A stretch of DNA of 21,781 bases, taken from assembly GCA_963553325.1 (NCBI GenBank), contig CAUVOF010000026.1, forward strand, positions 1 to 21,781, read 5' to 3'. The position numbers and the translations under genes were made by a program. Every line of letters starts with the position of its first letter. The stretch's first letter is position 1. Shown here piece by piece: positions 21,443 to 21,781 of this stretch. The notes beneath the pieces are model-generated. The model was not told the origin of the DNA, searched no databases, and saw only the letters and a program-made list of their open reading frames with translations. The DNA comes from Cardiobacterium sp963553325 (GTDB lineage: Bacteria > Pseudomonadota > Gammaproteobacteria > Cardiobacteriales > Cardiobacteriaceae).

Positions 21443-21763
21443 ATGCAAAACGACGACCACAAACCCGGCGAAAAACCGCTACGGCAAGCGAAAGCCAGCA
21501 GCCAGCGCAATTCGGCAGAAAATGATGGCTGGGTAGAGCGCCTCATTCGCGGCCTGGAAGCGGGGATAAGTGAAGATGTAACGATTAGTGCGGTAATTAA
21601 AACGGAAAGCGGAGAACAGAAATTAAATTACCTGCCGCGGCATAAAGAAACCTGGTTGGCTTTAATCCAGTTGCAATTTTTAGGAACAATTTCTGAAGAT
21701 ATCACGATACACGGAAAGTTTCAGGACCTTAGAACGTGTTCATTGTCTCAGCCTCTGCTGTAA
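21443..21763 (+). CDS. Hypothetical protein, 3' end probably replaced by a miniature-element end
   Basis: The ATG has a good Shine-Dalgarno sequence (CAGGAG, six bases upstream) and follows the previous gene by 47 bases. The first 80 or so residues are polar, then 'WVERLIRGLEAGISEDVTISAVIKTESGEQKLNYLPRHKETWLALIQLQFLG'. From residue 87 the frame runs through DNA that matches the inverted end of miniature elements A and B (21700-21724), so the last 20 residues may not be native. 'ISEDVTI' and 'ISEDITI' appear 40 residues apart, which could instead mean a true internal repeat. The 106-residue length is thus doubtful; I recognise no family. Confidence 0.5.
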   Translation: MQNDDHKPGEKPLRQAKASSQRNSAENDGWVERLIRGLEAGISEDVTISAVIKTESGEQKLNYLPRHKETWLALIQLQFLGTISEDITIHGKFQDLRTCSLSQPLL

Positions 21764-21781
21764 ACTATCGGCATGAACAGA
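21700..21781. mobile_element. End of a Correia-like element (copy D), continuing beyond the window
   Basis: The 25 bases at 21700-21724 match the left end of element B in 22 positions (TATCACGATACACGGAAAG versus TATAGCGATACACCGAAAG, then TTTCAG in both). After it the sequence differs from A, B and C and reads GACCTTAGAACGTGTTCATT, with an ATG at 21773 that opens a frame running off the window. This may be a longer parent element with its own gene, or a miniature element interrupted by another insertion sequence. Confidence 0.4.

Overview
The window reads as a chromosomal segment of a gammaproteobacterium. The block ndk-rlmN-pilW-rodZ-hisS-yfgM-bamB is a classic gammaproteobacterial order, there is a pilZ, and the first gene is very close to the FecB type known from enterics. 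GC is high (roughly 60 % in coding DNA by eye) and the intergenic spaces are unusually rich in small palindromic repeats. A Cardiobacteriaceae-like host is my guess, not a demonstrated assignment.

Layout. 1-69: the end of an IS481-type element abutting half of a dispersed palindrome. 155-1045 (minus): FecB-like periplasmic binding protein. 1259-2809: two tandem membrane-anchored proteins with PA14-like C-terminal domains, followed by a 30-residue single-helix protein coupled by ATGA. 2946-3302: pilZ and its terminator. 3444-3550: a Correia-like miniature element (element A). 3594-4013: secreted DUF192 protein. 4237-10565: a tight seven-gene operon with 1-4 base overlaps or gaps of at most 2 bases, covering nucleotide metabolism, 23S rRNA/tRNA methylation, pilus assembly, cell shape, tRNA charging and outer-membrane assembly. 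ispG, usually between rodZ and hisS, is missing. 10566-11243: a repeat-filled gap with two more miniature elements, a palindrome and two terminators. 11244-11948: DUF4198 periplasmic protein with a possible N-terminal histidine after processing. 12008-13348 (minus): sodium-coupled transporter of the NSS family. 13349-13975: second repeat-filled gap. 13976-15657 (minus): serine esterase and SPFH membrane protein, overlapping by four bases.

15781-21763 is the most interesting coding region. It is a co-directional cluster resembling the poorly understood E. coli ynbABCD locus: a membrane protein, a CDP-alcohol phosphatidyltransferase (YnbA-like), a hydrolase-methyltransferase fusion (YnbC-like), a duplicated TM-plus-PH-like protein, a PAP2-dual-specificity-phosphatase fusion (YnbD-like), and two small proteins. 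The CdsA-like YnbB is absent. I infer a pathway that makes and tailors an unusual phospholipid headgroup.

The second interesting system is in the non-coding DNA. Short hairpin cassettes with conserved edges and different 14-bp stems (13 bp plus a G-U pair in one) sit inside two kinds of host repeat. Empty and filled copies of the host repeats can be compared within this window.
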